Shown: positions 25,821 to 34,998 of the stretch, in pieces
Layout: every line of letters begins with the position of its first letter
How positions within the stretch are numbered: the first letter of the stretch is position 1
DNA from: Burkholderia sp. GAS332
GTDB taxonomy: Bacteria; Pseudomonadota; Gammaproteobacteria; Burkholderiales; Burkholderiaceae
Assembly (NCBI GenBank): GCA_900142905.1
Contig: FSRV01000001.1
Span: 1,922,001 to 1,986,000 of the forward strand
Length of the DNA: 64,000 bases
Direction: 5' to 3'
Made by a program: the position numbers and the translations under genes
The notes under the pieces: generated by a model
The model's input: only the letters and a program-made list of their open reading frames with translations
Databases searched by the model: none
Told to the model about the DNA's origin: nothing

Positions 25821-27001
25821 ATGCTCGAGTATTTCAGCGATTATGCATGGAACCTGGGCCTCGGGATGGCACTCGATATGGGCGCCAATATGGACGAGAT
25901 CGATCGTGCGTCACGCCCGCTTCGTGATCAAGGCCATGCTGGATTTGATCCGGCAAAGGCATTTTTCCATGCATGGACGAATGCTGCCGCGCAGCTGGTC
26001 GAGAAGGCCGAGCGAGATCAGCAAAATGGCAATACGCTGAGCGCGTCCGAGAAATATCGTCGGGCGACCATCATGTACATTACGGCGGAGCGCATGCCCC
26101 CCCATGACTATGCCCCGCGGAGTGTCGCTTACGATCGCCTGCTGGAGTGCTTCGACAAATACATTGCATTAGGCCACGTCAATTGCAAACGCGTGCTTGT
26201 GCCATATGAAGGATCCGTGCTTCCGGCACTGTTCGTTCGCGCGCACGGAGATGGGCCTGCGCCATGCATGGTTCATTTCAACGGTCTTGACGGGTTGAAG
26301 GAATTTCTGTTCCTGTCGGGATTTCCCGAAGCGCTCGCCAGCGCGGTATCTCCACGCTTGTCGTTGACAATCCTGGCGTCGGCGAGGCATTGAGAAAACG
26401 CGGTTTGCACAATTTCGCGGAGGCGGAAAAGCCTGCAGGCGCCTGCATCGACTACCTCGAAAAGCGCGAAGATGTAGACGCGACGCGAATCGGAATGGTT
26501 GCACTCAGCATGGGTGGCCATCATGCACCGCGCGCAACGGCCTTTGAGCCGCGATTCAAGTGTTGCGTGGCATGGGGGGCAAATTATGCCTTCGGTGAGC
26601 GCTTCCAGAAGCGGGTCGCGGCTATCAATGCCTCCCTCACCGATCCGACGTTGGCACCGTCGGTGCCGCATATGCTCGAGCATATCCTTTGGGTACTGGG
26701 CGCAAAGTCGATCAGCGAAGCATTGTCAATTGCGGACCGCTTCACGCTCAAAGGCGTCCTCGACCGTATCCGCGTGCCCATTCTCATTACGCACGGCGAA
26801 CTTGATCGCCAGATCTCGGTGAACGACGCGTACTTGACGTACGACGATTGCGTCAACAGCCCTCGACGCGAATTGCGGATCTTCACCCAGCGGGAAGGGG
26901 GCGAGCAGCATTGCAGCATTGGCAACATGAGTCTCGCAACAGACTACATGGCTGATTGGATCGGGGAAGTTCTTGGCGGGAATCCGCATCCGGTAGTTTG
27001 A
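25821..27001 (+). pseudogene. Frameshifted alpha/beta hydrolase, FrsA / dihydroxypseudooxynicotine-hydrolase-like
   Basis: Two open frames join into one hydrolase of about 393 residues if one base is restored near 26340. The first frame (MLEYFSDYAWNLGLGMALDMG... to LFLSGFPEALAS) ends at a TGA at 26391-26393; the +1-shifted frame continues from 26342 as RGISTLVVDNPGVGEALRKRGLHNF and reaches the nucleophile motif VALSMGGHHAPR, then HGELDRQIS (Asp) and GGEQHCS (His). All catalytic residues survive. The N-terminal helical cap plus alpha/beta core is typical of the family containing 2,6-dihydroxypseudooxynicotine hydrolase, which cleaves a C-C bond next to an aromatic ring. Start 25821 has GAGGAAAG before it. 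The break may be a real mutation or a sequencing error. Confidence 0.8.
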
Positions 27002-27229
27002 GACACGCTCGCTCAAGGGGCTTGAACTAGCCGTCTATCTCGGGCGTCTTTTGAAACCGATGCTGCACGTACCCGCGCGGATGCAGCGGGCGGCTCCCCC
27101 TTTGCCTGAATTTCGACGTATCCCTGAGCAGGCATTTCAATAGTTGGAAGGCTTCAACGGGATTGTTCTCGAGCGGTATACAGGCGCGAACAATTCCCGT
27201 CTTAATAGCAACAAGGGCAGGGTGAATTC

Positions 27230-27538
27230 ATGATCAAGCACATCGTAATGTGGAACGTGCGAGGCGACACGCCAAACGAAAAGACGCGTGCGGTTGGCCG
27301 AATCAAGGCTGCATTCGAAGGGCTTATAGGCAAGATTCCGGGCCTTCAGTATATGGAAATCGGAGCAGACATGAGTCGCGTCGATTACGCATGCGACGTC
27401 GTGCTCTATTCGGAATTCGATTCGGCTGAGTCATTGGCTCAGTATGCCGTTCATGCTGAACACTTGCGCGTGAAGGCCGAACTGGGTGATCTGCGTATCG
27501 CGAGACATCAGGTGGACTACGAGGCGTCTCTGGAGTGA
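27230..27538 (+). CDS. Dabb (stress-responsive alpha/beta barrel) protein
   Basis: 102-residue dimeric alpha+beta barrel protein. The family start IKHIVMWNVRGDTPNEKT, the RIKAAFEGLIGKIPGLQYMEIG helix-strand unit, and DVVLYSEFDSAESLAQYAVHAEHLRVK are characteristic. Relatives include small enzymes acting on polyketide or aromatic intermediates and stress proteins; the exact role is unknown. AGGG precedes the ATG. It stands between the broken hydrolase and the MFS gene on the same strand, so it likely belongs to the same catabolic set. Confidence 0.8.
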   Translation: MIKHIVMWNVRGDTPNEKTRAVGRIKAAFEGLIGKIPGLQYMEIGADMSRVDYACDVVLYSEFDSAESLAQYAVHAEHLRVKAELGDLRIARHQVDYEASLE

Positions 27539-27810
27539 CAGTGCGCTGGACCGATCGGGCGCGTTTCCCTCGCCTCGCCACCATGGAATGAGTGTTAGCG
27601 CGCTCGCGTCCGGGTCGGCTGATAGCAGGCGACTGATGAAACGCCGGTTAATCAAGGGCCGCTACATTGCCACGCCGCATACGTTTCGGCCTGGTTCGGG
27701 CTAGCTTGATGTTGTCGAGAACAACCATATTGTGTCGTGCACTATCTTCCATGTCGATGATCGAACTAGGAGGAGTTGCATAAATATTCGGAGTGCAGAG
27801 GAGATATGCA

Positions 27811-29040
27811 ATGTCGATGAAACCATCCGGAGTAGAGCAGAACCGCTGGCACGTGCTGACCGCGTGCTTTCTCGCTTACGCATTTGACGCAATGGATTTC
27901 ATGTTGCTGGCCGTGGCGATGCCGGTGATCATCCGCGATTTTCATCTGTCGCTGGCAATGGCTGGCTTGATCGGGACTGCAACACTGATTGGCGTGGGAT
28001 TGAGTAGTGTTCTGGTCGGTTTGTGCGCCGATAACTATGGGCGTAAGAGCGCGCTTATTGGAAGCCTGCTCGTCTTCGGCGTCTTCACGGCCGCTATCGC
28101 CTTCTCACGAGGCTGGCTTGATTTAATGGTGCTGCGCTTCCTCGCAGGCCTCGGTCTTGGAGGAGTGTGGGGAGTCGCTGCGGCGTTTATCGGAGAGGTG
28201 TTTGGTTCACGCCAGCGAGGTCGGGCAATGGCACTGGTGATAAGCGCGTGGCCAGTGGGCTTTGGGGTTGCGGCTGCGCTCGCGCGTTTCATCTTGCCGG
28301 GGTATGGGTGGCGGGTATTGTTTCTTTGCGGATTCGGAGCGATTGTCGCCGCAATCTATACGATGTGCTTTGTGCGAGAGTCGGCTGTTTGGGTGGCGGA
28401 CCAGGAGAAGGCCGGTGTCGCCAGGCACAAAGTTTCGATAAGCGAGATCTTCTCCGACGAATTGCGCTGGACGACCATCTTCGGGACGCTCGCGGCCACG
28501 TTCGCACTTGTTGGTTATTGGGGGGCAAACACATGGATTCCGACCTATCTCAGTAAGGAGAGAGGGCTTGGCGCAGCAAACATGACCACGTTCGTCATCT
28601 TGCTAAATGTCGGGATGTTTGTCGGTCTGCAGTTGTTTGGCTGGCTGAGCGACAGGATAGGTCGGGTGCGATCGTTGATTCTTTCCTTTGTCGGAGCGAC
28701 GATCATGATGCCGCTCTATTCCCTGACAAGTAGCAATGCCGTGCTGTTATGGATGGGGCCTGTAATGGCACTGTTCTTTTCTTTCTCGGGGATTTTTGGC
28801 TCGTACTTCGCCGAAATTTACCCATTGAGGGTCCGTAGTCTCGGTGCAGGATTTTGCTTCAATGTCGGTCGAGGGTTGTCGGCATTTGCGCCATTTGTGC
28901 TTGGTGCAATTGCAGCTAAAACAAACCTGTCGACCAGTATCGCTTTGTGCGGAGCGGGATTTGCTCTGGCGGCCGTGTTCACGGTTGCACTGGCGATTAC
29001 CAGACGCCGCGCTTCACTGCATGTCGAACTTGCAGTTTGA
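27811..29040 (+). CDS. MFS transporter, aromatic acid:H+ symporter type
   Basis: 409-residue MFS protein. The first helix region (HVLTACFLAYAFDAMDFMLLAVAMPVI, ~residues 12-38) with the Asp-rich DAMD, the loop GLCADNYGRKSALIG (~70-84) and GEVFGSRQRGRAMALVISAWPVG (~128-150) match AAHS/SHS-type carriers for benzoate-like acids. Twelve helices can be drawn. ATG 27811 has GAGGAG at 27798-27803; an upstream in-frame start at 27793 is not supported. Its presence beside ring-cleavage enzymes suggests it imports the aromatic or carboxylate substrate of this island. Confidence 0.82.
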   Translation: MSMKPSGVEQNRWHVLTACFLAYAFDAMDFMLLAVAMPVIIRDFHLSLAMAGLIGTATLIGVGLSSVLVGLCADNYGRKSALIGSLLVFGVFTAAIAFSRGWLDLMVLRFLAGLGLGGVWGVAAAFIGEVFGSRQRGRAMALVISAWPVGFGVAAALARFILPGYGWRVLFLCGFGAIVAAIYTMCFVRESAVWVADQEKAGVARHKVSISEIFSDELRWTTIFGTLAATFALVGYWGANTWIPTYLSKERGLGAANMTTFVILLNVGMFVGLQLFGWLSDRIGRVRSLILSFVGATIMMPLYSLTSSNAVLLWMGPVMALFFSFSGIFGSYFAEIYPLRVRSLGAGFCFNVGRGLSAFAPFVLGAIAAKTNLSTSIALCGAGFALAAVFTVALAITRRRASLHVELAV

Positions 29041-29108
29041 TCCATGCTCCTAAAAGAATGGCATCGGTGAATCACCATGCCACCAAGCTCGCCATGAATG
29101 AGGAAGGG

Positions 29109-30785
29109 ATGGAATTCGATTTTATGATTATCGGCGGCGGCACCGCGGGTACAGTCATGGCATCGCGTCTTTCAGAAGATCCTGCATGTCGTGTCCTGCT
29201 CGTTGAGGCGGGGGATGATATTTCGCCTGGGGCCGTGCCGGCTGATATTCAGGATGCTTTTCCTGCCTCATCGCTTAACCCGAACTATTTCTGGAAAGAC
29301 CTGGCCGCGACGGCCACAGACGGCGGTCTACCCGCACCCTATCCGCAGGCGCGCGTGATGGGGGGCGGTTCGAGTATCAATGGCATGTTCGCACTCCGCG
29401 GTGTGCCATCCGACTACACCAGGTGGGCCGACGCCGGGGCCGGGAATTTCTCGTGGGACACGGTGTTACCGTACTTTCGCAAGGTCGAGAAAGATCGTGA
29501 TCGGCCGGGCATGTCGGATGGCCCGCATGTTATTTCCAGAACACCGAAAGAGCAATGGCCGGCATTTGTCCGTGCGATGGAGCAGGCGGCGCAACGCGCC
29601 GGATTGCCGTTCGTCAACGATATCAATGAGCAACCCGGTGACGGCTTCTTTTCGATGCCGCTTGCACTCGACGCGGATACCCGTGTGACGAGCACGGGCA
29701 GCTACCTCTCGGCTGAAGTCAGGGCGCGACAGAATCTCGAGATCCTGTCGAACACGCAGGTCACCAGGTTACGCATGAATGGCAATGTCGTATCAGGCGC
29801 AGACGCGGTGCGGGACGACGGCACGACGGTTCACCTGAGCGCGCGTAATGTCATCGTTTCTGCCGGCGGCATATATTCGCCGACTATTTTATTGCGCTCC
29901 GGTATCGGTCCGGCAGCCGAATTGGCTTCGCTGGGAATTGAGACGATCGTCGACCGGCCAGGCGTTGGTCGGAACCTGCAGAATCATCCCTATCTGTTCT
30001 TCGCGCTTACGTTGCCCCGCGGGAAGCGGATCGCGGTCGATCTAAGACGTTTTGCCGTAGCGGGTCTGCGGGCCTCGTCCCGAGTGCCGGGTTGCCCAGA
30101 AGGTGATCTGTTTGCGTTCGCAATTGGTCGGGTAAGCGGAGAGTCGTTCGGTCCGGATTTCGCGCTGGTCGGTACGGCGCTATACGCGCCAAAATCGCGC
30201 GGCTTTATTAAACTAAAAAGTGCTGATCCACTTGTCAATCCGGACATCCAATTCCGCTTCCTTTCGGACCCTGCAGATCCTGAGCGCATGATCAAGGCCG
30301 CACGACTGACCGAGCGTCTGTTGCGCGAACCGGGCGTCGCTGCTCAATATCATGAAGCGTTTCTGTTGCCGGGTGCACTTTCCATGAAGCAGTTCAACCG
30401 TCCCGGGCTCGCCGGAAAAGTGCTAGCGATGGCAGCGGAAATGGCTGCCAATTCACCCGGCCCCGTCCGACGGGCGATATTTGGTCGCGCGTTCAACAGC
30501 GGGAAGCCCGCTGTGTATACCGGTGGTGGGCGGCAGATATCAGATGACGAGCTGCTGTCGTCGATCTGCCCGATGGGCCACCCGGTCGGCACGTGTTCGA
30601 TGGGCAAGGCGGATGACCCCATGGCGGTGGTCGACGACGAGTTTCGCGTGCACGGGATTGGAAACCTCTTTGTGGTCGATGCATCCGTGATGCCTGCCAT
30701 TACGAGCGCAAACACCAATCTCCCCACGCTGATGCTCGCCGAACTGGCGGCGGATCGCATCCGGGCTCGGGGGCTTCGCAATTGA
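29109..30785 (+). CDS. GMC-family FAD oxidoreductase
   Basis: 558-residue GMC enzyme, similar throughout to HmfH at 11618 (same FDxxIxGGGxAG start, SPGAVPADIQDAFPASSLNPNYFWKDL, ARVMGGGSSINGMFALRGVPSDYTRWADAGA). The catalytic region is CPMGHPVGTCSMG with the expected His, and the C-terminal SANTNLPTLMLAE carries the Asn. No signal peptide. It probably oxidises an alcohol or aldehyde of this catabolic island; whether it also acts on furans cannot be told. Start 29109 is preferred (AGGA 4 bp upstream and the same spacing to the GGG motif as in HmfH); ATG 29094 is in frame. Confidence 0.82.
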   Translation: MEFDFMIIGGGTAGTVMASRLSEDPACRVLLVEAGDDISPGAVPADIQDAFPASSLNPNYFWKDLAATATDGGLPAPYPQARVMGGGSSINGMFALRGVPSDYTRWADAGAGNFSWDTVLPYFRKVEKDRDRPGMSDGPHVISRTPKEQWPAFVRAMEQAAQRAGLPFVNDINEQPGDGFFSMPLALDADTRVTSTGSYLSAEVRARQNLEILSNTQVTRLRMNGNVVSGADAVRDDGTTVHLSARNVIVSAGGIYSPTILLRSGIGPAAELASLGIETIVDRPGVGRNLQNHPYLFFALTLPRGKRIAVDLRRFAVAGLRASSRVPGCPEGDLFAFAIGRVSGESFGPDFALVGTALYAPKSRGFIKLKSADPLVNPDIQFRFLSDPADPERMIKAARLTERLLREPGVAAQYHEAFLLPGALSMKQFNRPGLAGKVLAMAAEMAANSPGPVRRAIFGRAFNSGKPAVYTGGGRQISDDELLSSICPMGHPVGTCSMGKADDPMAVVDDEFRVHGIGNLFVVDASVMPAITSANTNLPTLMLAELAADRIRARGLRN

Positions 30786-30854
30786 AGCTCTGGCAGCATG
30801 GTATCGAAGCTGCATCGTTCACGACTCGTGTTCACCTGATTCAGGAGTGCATTG

Positions 30855-31913
30855 ATGGCAACAAATTTTAACTACGACATCAACCCTGGCCGAATAGTGT
30901 TCGGGGCCGGCAAATTGAACGTTGTCGCCGATGAGGTCCGGCGGCTGGGTAGGGCGCGGGCGCTGATTTTGTCCACGCCCTTTCAACGTGCCGATGCACA
31001 GAAGCTCGCGGAGCAACTTGGGCCGCTCGCGGCAGGGGTGTTCAGCGAAGCCACGATGCACACGCCAGTGGCCGTGACGATGAAGGCGATGGAAGTCTAC
31101 GACGCTTTGGGTGCCGATTGCGTGGTGCCATATGGCGGCGGTTCGACGATTGGCCTTGGCAAGGCGATCGCCTACCGTAACGACGCGCCGCAGATCGTCG
31201 TCGCGACGACGTACGCCGGTTCGGAGGTGACGCCGATCCTCGGGCAGACCGAGAATGGCATCAAGACCACGGTCCGGGATTCGAAGATCCTGCCAGAGGT
31301 CGTCATCTACGATCCTGAATTGACTGTCCGGTTGCCGGTGGCGATGAGCGTAACGAGCGGCCTGAACGCGATGGCGCATGCGGTCGAGGGGGTTTACGCG
31401 CGGGACCGGAATCCCGTGTCGTCGCTGATGGCCGTTGAAGGCGTGCGTGCCTTGCGCGACGCGCTGCGCATCATCGTCGGTCAGCCGGCCAATCTGCCAG
31501 CAAGGAGCGACGCGTTATATGGCTCGTGGCTCTGCGGCTCGGTGTTGGGTACCGTCGGCATGTCGCTGCACCATAAGCTTTGTCACACGCTTGGCGGCCG
31601 ATTCGACCTGCCCCATGCCGAAACGCATGCGATCGTCCTGCCTCATTCGGCAGGGTACAACGCGCAGGCCGCGGCGGAAGAGCTTGAACCTCTAGCGAAG
31701 CTGTTCGACGGCTCGATTGGCGGAGGTCTCCACGACTTCGCGCGTTCTCTCGGAGCGCCGCTCGCGCTGAAAGATCTTGGTCTCGAAGAAGCGCAGCTCG
31801 ACGAGGCAGCGGATCTGGCAGTGAAGAACCCTTACTGGAATCCACGCCCGATCGAGCGGGAGGAGGTCCGATCTCTGCTGCAGCGGGCCTGGGAAGGATC
31901 GCGACCGTACTGA
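30855..31913 (+). CDS. Maleylacetate reductase (iron-containing alcohol dehydrogenase family)
   Basis: 352-residue group III metal-dependent dehydrogenase resembling TfdF/MacA/GraC maleylacetate reductases: start FNYDINPGRIVFGAG, cofactor loop PYGGGSTIGLGKAIAYR (~residues 94-110), ATTYAGSEVTPILGQTENG (~118-136) and the metal-site region LNAMAHAVEGVYA, HHKLCHTLGGRFDLPHAETHAIVLPH with several His. It reduces maleylacetate to 3-oxoadipate with NAD(P)H, the step directly after hydroxyquinol ring cleavage by the adjacent dioxygenase. ATG 30855 with AGGAG at 30843-30847. The pair with the next gene (42-bp gap) is the standard hydroxyquinol lower pathway. Confidence 0.9.
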   Translation: MATNFNYDINPGRIVFGAGKLNVVADEVRRLGRARALILSTPFQRADAQKLAEQLGPLAAGVFSEATMHTPVAVTMKAMEVYDALGADCVVPYGGGSTIGLGKAIAYRNDAPQIVVATTYAGSEVTPILGQTENGIKTTVRDSKILPEVVIYDPELTVRLPVAMSVTSGLNAMAHAVEGVYARDRNPVSSLMAVEGVRALRDALRIIVGQPANLPARSDALYGSWLCGSVLGTVGMSLHHKLCHTLGGRFDLPHAETHAIVLPHSAGYNAQAAAEELEPLAKLFDGSIGGGLHDFARSLGAPLALKDLGLEEAQLDEAADLAVKNPYWNPRPIEREEVRSLLQRAWEGSRPY

Positions 31914-31955
31914 TAGTTGCAGACGCGGCTAATTGTTTTTCAAGGAATATCGACT

Positions 31956-32822
31956 ATGTCAAAATTTTTTTCGGAAGCGGCCTCCGTCGAAGCGGTTAAT
32001 GTCCGCATGGGAGAAAGAGCCGATCCCCGCCTGAAACACGTGATGTCCTCGCTGGTCAAGCATCTGCATGCGTTCATCAAGGACGTTCATCTCACCCAGA
32101 ACGAGTGGGAATTGGCGATCGACTTCCTGACGCGGACCGGGCAGATTTGCAGCGAAGAGCGGCAGGAATTTATCCTCCTGAGCGATACGCTGGGCGTGTC
32201 GATGCTGGTCGATGCGATCAATAATCGACGCCCGCAAACGGCTACCGAAAATACGGTACTTGGTCCGTTCCACGTCAAAGGCGCGCCCGAGCGCGAAATG
32301 GGCACACGGATCTCATTCGACGGAAAGGGTGAAAGCTGTCTGTTCGACGGGCGTGTGATGGACCTGGGCGGTAACGCCATTGCGGGCGCGCGTATCGACG
32401 TATGGTCCGACAATGCCGAAGGGTTCTACGATGTTCAGCAGCCTGATATTCAGCCCAAGTGGAACAACCGGGGCGTATTTACCACAGGTTCTGACGGTCG
32501 ATACAGCTTTATCGGCATCAAACCGGTGTCGTACCCGATTCCGCACGATGGACCGGTCGGCAAGATGCTTGAGGCACTGGAAAGGCATCCCTATCGGCCC
32601 GCTCACATGCATTTCATCGTGACCGCGCCGGATTTCCAGAGACTGGTGACCCATACGTTCGTTGGCGACGACGCCTACATGACGTCCGATGCGGTATTTG
32701 GGGTGAAGGAGACGCTGGTGGCGCCATACACGCGTTTGCAGAACGCCGTAACGACCTGGCATTCAACGTTCGATTTCGTGCTCACGCCTTCGAGCCGGGG
32801 TCGCGAGTTAGAAATTTATTGA
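31956..32822 (+). CDS. Hydroxyquinol 1,2-dioxygenase (intradiol)
   Basis: 288-residue non-heme Fe(III) intradiol dioxygenase. An N-terminal helical dimerisation domain (residues ~10-100, with LTQNEWELAIDFLTRTGQICSE) precedes the catalytic beta-sandwich. Iron ligands are visible: Tyr in NAEGFYDVQQP and Tyr-His-His in HPYRPAHMHF. The TENTVLGPFHVKGAPEREMGT motif is typical of hydroxyquinol and catechol 1,2-dioxygenases; the hydroxyquinol assignment is favoured by pairing with maleylacetate reductase. It cleaves 1,2,4-trihydroxybenzene to maleylacetate. ATG 31956 has AAGGAA 8 bp upstream. Confidence 0.88.
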   Translation: MSKFFSEAASVEAVNVRMGERADPRLKHVMSSLVKHLHAFIKDVHLTQNEWELAIDFLTRTGQICSEERQEFILLSDTLGVSMLVDAINNRRPQTATENTVLGPFHVKGAPEREMGTRISFDGKGESCLFDGRVMDLGGNAIAGARIDVWSDNAEGFYDVQQPDIQPKWNNRGVFTTGSDGRYSFIGIKPVSYPIPHDGPVGKMLEALERHPYRPAHMHFIVTAPDFQRLVTHTFVGDDAYMTSDAVFGVKETLVAPYTRLQNAVTTWHSTFDFVLTPSSRGRELEIY

Positions 32823-32927
32823 GCAATCCGTTTCCTGTAGTTTCGTTTGGCGTATGCCATATGCCTCAAATCTGCGGCGATGAATGTAACGTTAAAAGTT
32901 CGCTTAACTTGTTGAAAAGGATTTAAC

Positions 32928-33962
32928 GTGAGTAACATTCTTCGCAGGCGAGAGGTTCATTCCGTTGTTGTTGGTGGTCAAAGGTCGCAGGCCATCACGA
33001 ACGAGGTGCCTATCATCGATGTAGGTCGCTTTTTTGCTGGTGTTCCTGGCGCCCTTGACGAGGTCGCTCAGCAAATTCACAAGGCGTGCACCGAAATCGG
33101 CTTTTTCTACATCGTGAACCATGGGGTTTCGCAGCCGGTGATAAGGCGCGTGTTCGAGGCCATGGAGAACTTCTTCACCTTGCCTGCGTCCGAAAAGTTC
33201 AAGGTGCGGATGAATGAGCATCAGGCGGGTTGGCAGGCTCCCAACGTTGCAATCCATGGGGACAGCTTCGACAAGGTCGTCAAGCCGCAAGCGACAGAGG
33301 CCTTCAAATTTGGCCCCGAGCTCGATCCGGCAGACCCGGACTTTCAAGGCAGCAAGCGCTTTCGTGGACACAACCAGTGGCCTGAAGGGCTTTCCGTTGA
33401 GGACAAGCAGGCGTTCCTCACATATCATGCGCAATTCAACGAGCTTGCCAAACGGCTCCTGGCGGCAGTCGCCGTTGCTTTAGGCTCGGTGCCAAATTTC
33501 TTTGACGATGCATTTCGCAGAACCGACTCGGTAATGCGCTGTGCGTATTACCCCGTTGTCAAGCCTCAGGAGAACCAGTTTGGCTTGCCGGGGCACACCG
33601 ATTTGAGCTTCCTGACGCTTATCCCTCCGGCCACTGCCCCTGGGCTGCAAATACTGACGGCCGCCGGCACATGGATAGACCAGCCTATTGTGGAAGGCGG
33701 TATTCTGGTGAATACGGGAGACGCCCTGCGAACCTGGTCAAATGATCAGTTCATTGCTACACCACATCGCGTTTTGGCGTCGACCAAGGAAGAACGTTAT
33801 TCTGCGATCTTTTTCCTCTATCCTGATCTCGATGTAACCATCTCATGCGTGCCCACATGCTGGAGTGCGGATTATCCGAAGAAATATACGGACCAAAAGT
33901 TCTCAGATTTCTACGCGGGATACGCGGCGAGGAATTTCGGGTACGCTGAGAAAAAAGCATAG
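32928..33962 (+). CDS. 2-oxoglutarate/Fe(II) oxygenase, isopenicillin N synthase family
   Basis: 344-residue member of the IPNS-like oxygenases. The N-terminal DIOX_N part is VPIIDVGRFFAG...AQQIHKACTEIGFFYIVNHGVSQ (~25-68). The iron site is GHTDLSFLT (His and Asp, ~222-230) with the distal His in ATPHRVLAS (~278), and the 2OG-binding Arg-x-Ser is RYSAIFF (~291-297). The core is complete, so it should be active as a hydroxylase or desaturase. Start is GTG 32928 with AAGGA 7 bp upstream. It is the last gene of the run and separated by 105 bp. A role in ring hydroxylation to hydroxyquinol or in side-chain oxidation is a guess from context. Confidence 0.82.
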   Translation: MSNILRRREVHSVVVGGQRSQAITNEVPIIDVGRFFAGVPGALDEVAQQIHKACTEIGFFYIVNHGVSQPVIRRVFEAMENFFTLPASEKFKVRMNEHQAGWQAPNVAIHGDSFDKVVKPQATEAFKFGPELDPADPDFQGSKRFRGHNQWPEGLSVEDKQAFLTYHAQFNELAKRLLAAVAVALGSVPNFFDDAFRRTDSVMRCAYYPVVKPQENQFGLPGHTDLSFLTLIPPATAPGLQILTAAGTWIDQPIVEGGILVNTGDALRTWSNDQFIATPHRVLASTKEERYSAIFFLYPDLDVTISCVPTCWSADYPKKYTDQKFSDFYAGYAARNFGYAEKKA

Positions 33963-34188
33963 GGCGCTATGCATAGGACGCTCTGCGAAATATGAATGTC
34001 CTTGGCTAACTGCTCAGAGTGCCGCCAACATTGTTGGCGTGCATCGGTCTTTCACATCGTAGCGTTGGGCGCAAAGGAGCGGATCAGTTTTGGCTACTGC
34101 ATCGGCTTTAGTCGGCATCCCTACATGCCCGCTATGTATGCTTCGATCGTATTTGACGGAAACCTTTTCGACGACCATTTCATCGAAC

Positions 34189-34908
34189 TCATCGGAAAGC
34201 GGCCTCGATCCAATTGCCGAATTCGCTGGCTAGGTGCCATTGATGACCAGACACGGTCTGCGGCAAGATCAACAACGGGAATTCAACGAGCAGCCTGGCG
34301 CGGAATCCTTTGCCCTCGTTGCGGAACTGATGTCGTACACCGCCTAGCGCCGCGCCGTTCGCCGAGCGTGCGACACCCGCGATCTGCAGGGGATAGGCTG
34401 GATCAGCGGGAGAACGCAGACTCGAGAGATCTTCGTAGTCGATGGAGAAGCGCGCGACCAACGGCGAGCCACCGTTTGTTTCCACAACATCTTGGGAGCC
34501 ATCAGTAGCTGTTTGGATGACGTAGTGATCCGGTGTGCCCGCCACGAACGCGCGCTCATCGTTGATTCGAGCGCGCTCGGTAAACCAAGCCACAAATTGG
34601 TCCGCGCTGCCGTTCGAAGCCACCAGCTCTGTGACGCTGAAGCGGCGTGCGCCCGTGGAAAAGCGCGCTACCAATACGGCAATGGTATCCGCGACCGCCA
34701 GCTCACGGCGGAGCATCTTCAACATGCCCTCGGTTCCCAGCTCCTGTTTGCGCTCGGCCAGTTGCTGACGCATAACCGCAAGGTCCCGGCTGGCAGGCTT
34801 AACTCTCAGTTTCTTCAAGACAATGAGCGCCCGGCGTCGTTCCCATTCGAGCACGTGCGCACGCGGGATTTCCTTGCCGTTGATAATGGTCGTGACTGCG
34901 AGGTTCAT
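34189..34908 (-). CDS. Unknown protein, divergent from a TetR regulator
   Basis: 239 residues, no recognised domain. The N-terminal third is charged and helical (EWERRRALIVLKKLRV, RQQLAERKQELGTEGMLKMLRRELAV, ~residues 22-75). The rest looks alpha/beta with a repeated VARFS phrase (VLVARFSTGARRF and SPLVARFSIDYEDL). No signal peptide or membrane segment. ATG 34908 is selected; a TTG at 34950 would overlap the palindrome at 34943-34964. The divergent TetR gene and the shared operator suggest that this protein is the regulator's target, perhaps a detoxifying or modifying enzyme, but I do not recognise it. Confidence 0.6.
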   Translation of the reverse strand: MNLAVTTIINGKEIPRAHVLEWERRRALIVLKKLRVKPASRDLAVMRQQLAERKQELGTEGMLKMLRRELAVADTIAVLVARFSTGARRFSVTELVASNGSADQFVAWFTERARINDERAFVAGTPDHYVIQTATDGSQDVVETNGGSPLVARFSIDYEDLSSLRSPADPAYPLQIAGVARSANGAALGGVRHQFRNEGKGFRARLLVEFPLLILPQTVSGHQWHLASEFGNWIEAAFR

Positions 34909-34942
34909 GGAGGAGCAGCCTTCGTGCTTGCTTGATCTGATA

Positions 34943-34964
34943 AAAAGCAACTATAGTTGCTTTT
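34943..34964. promoter_or_regulatory. Perfect 22-bp palindromic operator for the TetR regulator
   Basis: The half-site AAAAGCAACTA is followed directly by its exact reverse complement, giving 22 bp of perfect dyad symmetry between the divergent unknown gene (start 34908) and the TetR gene (start 34999). Position and symmetry are those of a TetR-family operator controlling both genes. Confidence 0.75.
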
Positions 34965-34998
34965 ATGTTGAGAGTAAACGGTCCCAACGGAGGGTTGA

